This document shows positions 5,692 through 5,953 of a stretch of 5,953 nt of DNA, in pieces. The notes beneath the pieces were generated by a model. The model ran no database searches. It worked only from the letters and a program-made list of their open reading frames with translations, and was not told where the DNA came from. Both the position numbers and the translations under genes were made by a program. Source of the stretch: Coriobacteriia bacterium (GTDB taxonomy: Bacteria; Actinomycetota; Coriobacteriia; Anaerosomatales; JAENZW01); contig JAOUET010000120.1 of NCBI GenBank assembly GCA_029858605.1, forward strand, positions 1-5,953. Reading direction: 5' to 3'. Position 1 is the stretch's first letter, and each line of letters starts with the position of its first letter.

Positions 5692-5953
5692 TCACCTGGT
5701 TCTGTCTCTGGTCTCAAGAATCGCTTCAACGATGGCTACGTCTTCATCGACGGTCACCTTGATGTTGTCCCGTGGTCCTTCGAACATCCCCACCCGACCA
5801 CCGATCGCCTCGACAAGGCTTGCGTCGTCGGTACCGGTCCGACCCTCTCTTGAGGCATCTGCGAAGGCGTCCTGCAGTGCTTCGGCGCGAAAGACCTGTG
5901 GTGTCTGGGCCACCCAGTATCTCGAGCGGTCCGGAGTCTCTACAACCACATCA
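5692..5953 (-). CDS. ispD: 2-C-methyl-D-erythritol 4-phosphate cytidylyltransferase, C-terminal part (5' end outside window)
   Basis: IspD joins CTP and methylerythritol 4-phosphate to CDP-methylerythritol, two steps before IspF. The last 86 residues are visible, roughly a third of the usual 230. They include DRSRYWVAQTPQVFRAEAL, then TGTDDASLVEAIGGRV with the Thr-Asp of the substrate site, and NIKVTVDEDVAIVEAIL with the conserved Lys near the C-terminus. The frame is open to the window edge at 5953. The TGA at 5692-5694 lies five bases before the preferred ispF ATG, so the two genes are one transcript. A fused IspDF is excluded by this stop. Confidence 0.94.
   Translation of the reverse strand, partial: DVVVETPDRSRYWVAQTPQVFRAEALQDAFADASREGRTGTDDASLVEAIGGRVGMFEGPRDNIKVTVDEDVAIVEAILETRDRTR

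Overview
This window is an ordinary housekeeping locus, mostly on the minus strand, from a GC-rich bacterium. Reading right to left, the minus strand carries ispD (3' part), ispF, cysE, cysS, rlmB, a yacP/rae1-type NYN gene, a Spo0H-like sigH and tRNA-Thr(UGU). On the left edge the end of a class III nucleotide cyclase gene points the other way (plus strand) and converges on the tRNA. The order ispD-ispF-cysE-cysS-rlmB-yacP-sigH is the one known from Bacillus and other Firmicutes. The high GC content, the GTG and TTG starts and the wording of the proteins fit a deep-branching Actinomycetota such as Coriobacteriia, or a high-GC Clostridia-like lineage. I cannot place it more precisely by eye.

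Layout. Positions 1-426 hold the C-terminal part of a class III adenylate/guanylate cyclase (+). Positions 427-512 hold two hairpins, one of them a strong GC-rich stem likely to terminate from both sides. Positions 513-588 are tRNA-Thr with an encoded CCA, preceded at 599-604 by a good -10 box. Positions 635-1288 are sigH. The 199-base gap 1289-1487 holds a TTGACA/TATTGT promoter, two leader hairpins and a G-rich ribosome binding site, plus a possible terminator behind yacP. Positions 1488-4990 are a tight four-gene operon cysE-cysS-rlmB-yacP with gaps of 5 and 2 bases and one 26-base overlap. The 216-base gap 4991-5206 holds the cysE ribosome binding site, a weak promoter candidate with a dyad in its spacer, and small hairpins. 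Positions 5207-5953 are ispF and the end of ispD, which abut or overlap.

Function. IspD and IspF make two steps of the non-mevalonate isoprenoid route. CysE makes O-acetylserine for cysteine synthesis and CysS charges tRNA-Cys, so cysteine supply and use share one transcript. RlmB modifies 23S rRNA, and the YacP/Rae1 protein is a ribosome-linked endonuclease family member. SigH is a stationary-phase/competence/sporulation type sigma factor in Bacillus; its role here is unknown. I found no mobile element, CRISPR array or plainly new system. The points most worth a second look are regulatory (the sigH and cysE leaders) and the atypical residues of the cyclase fragment.
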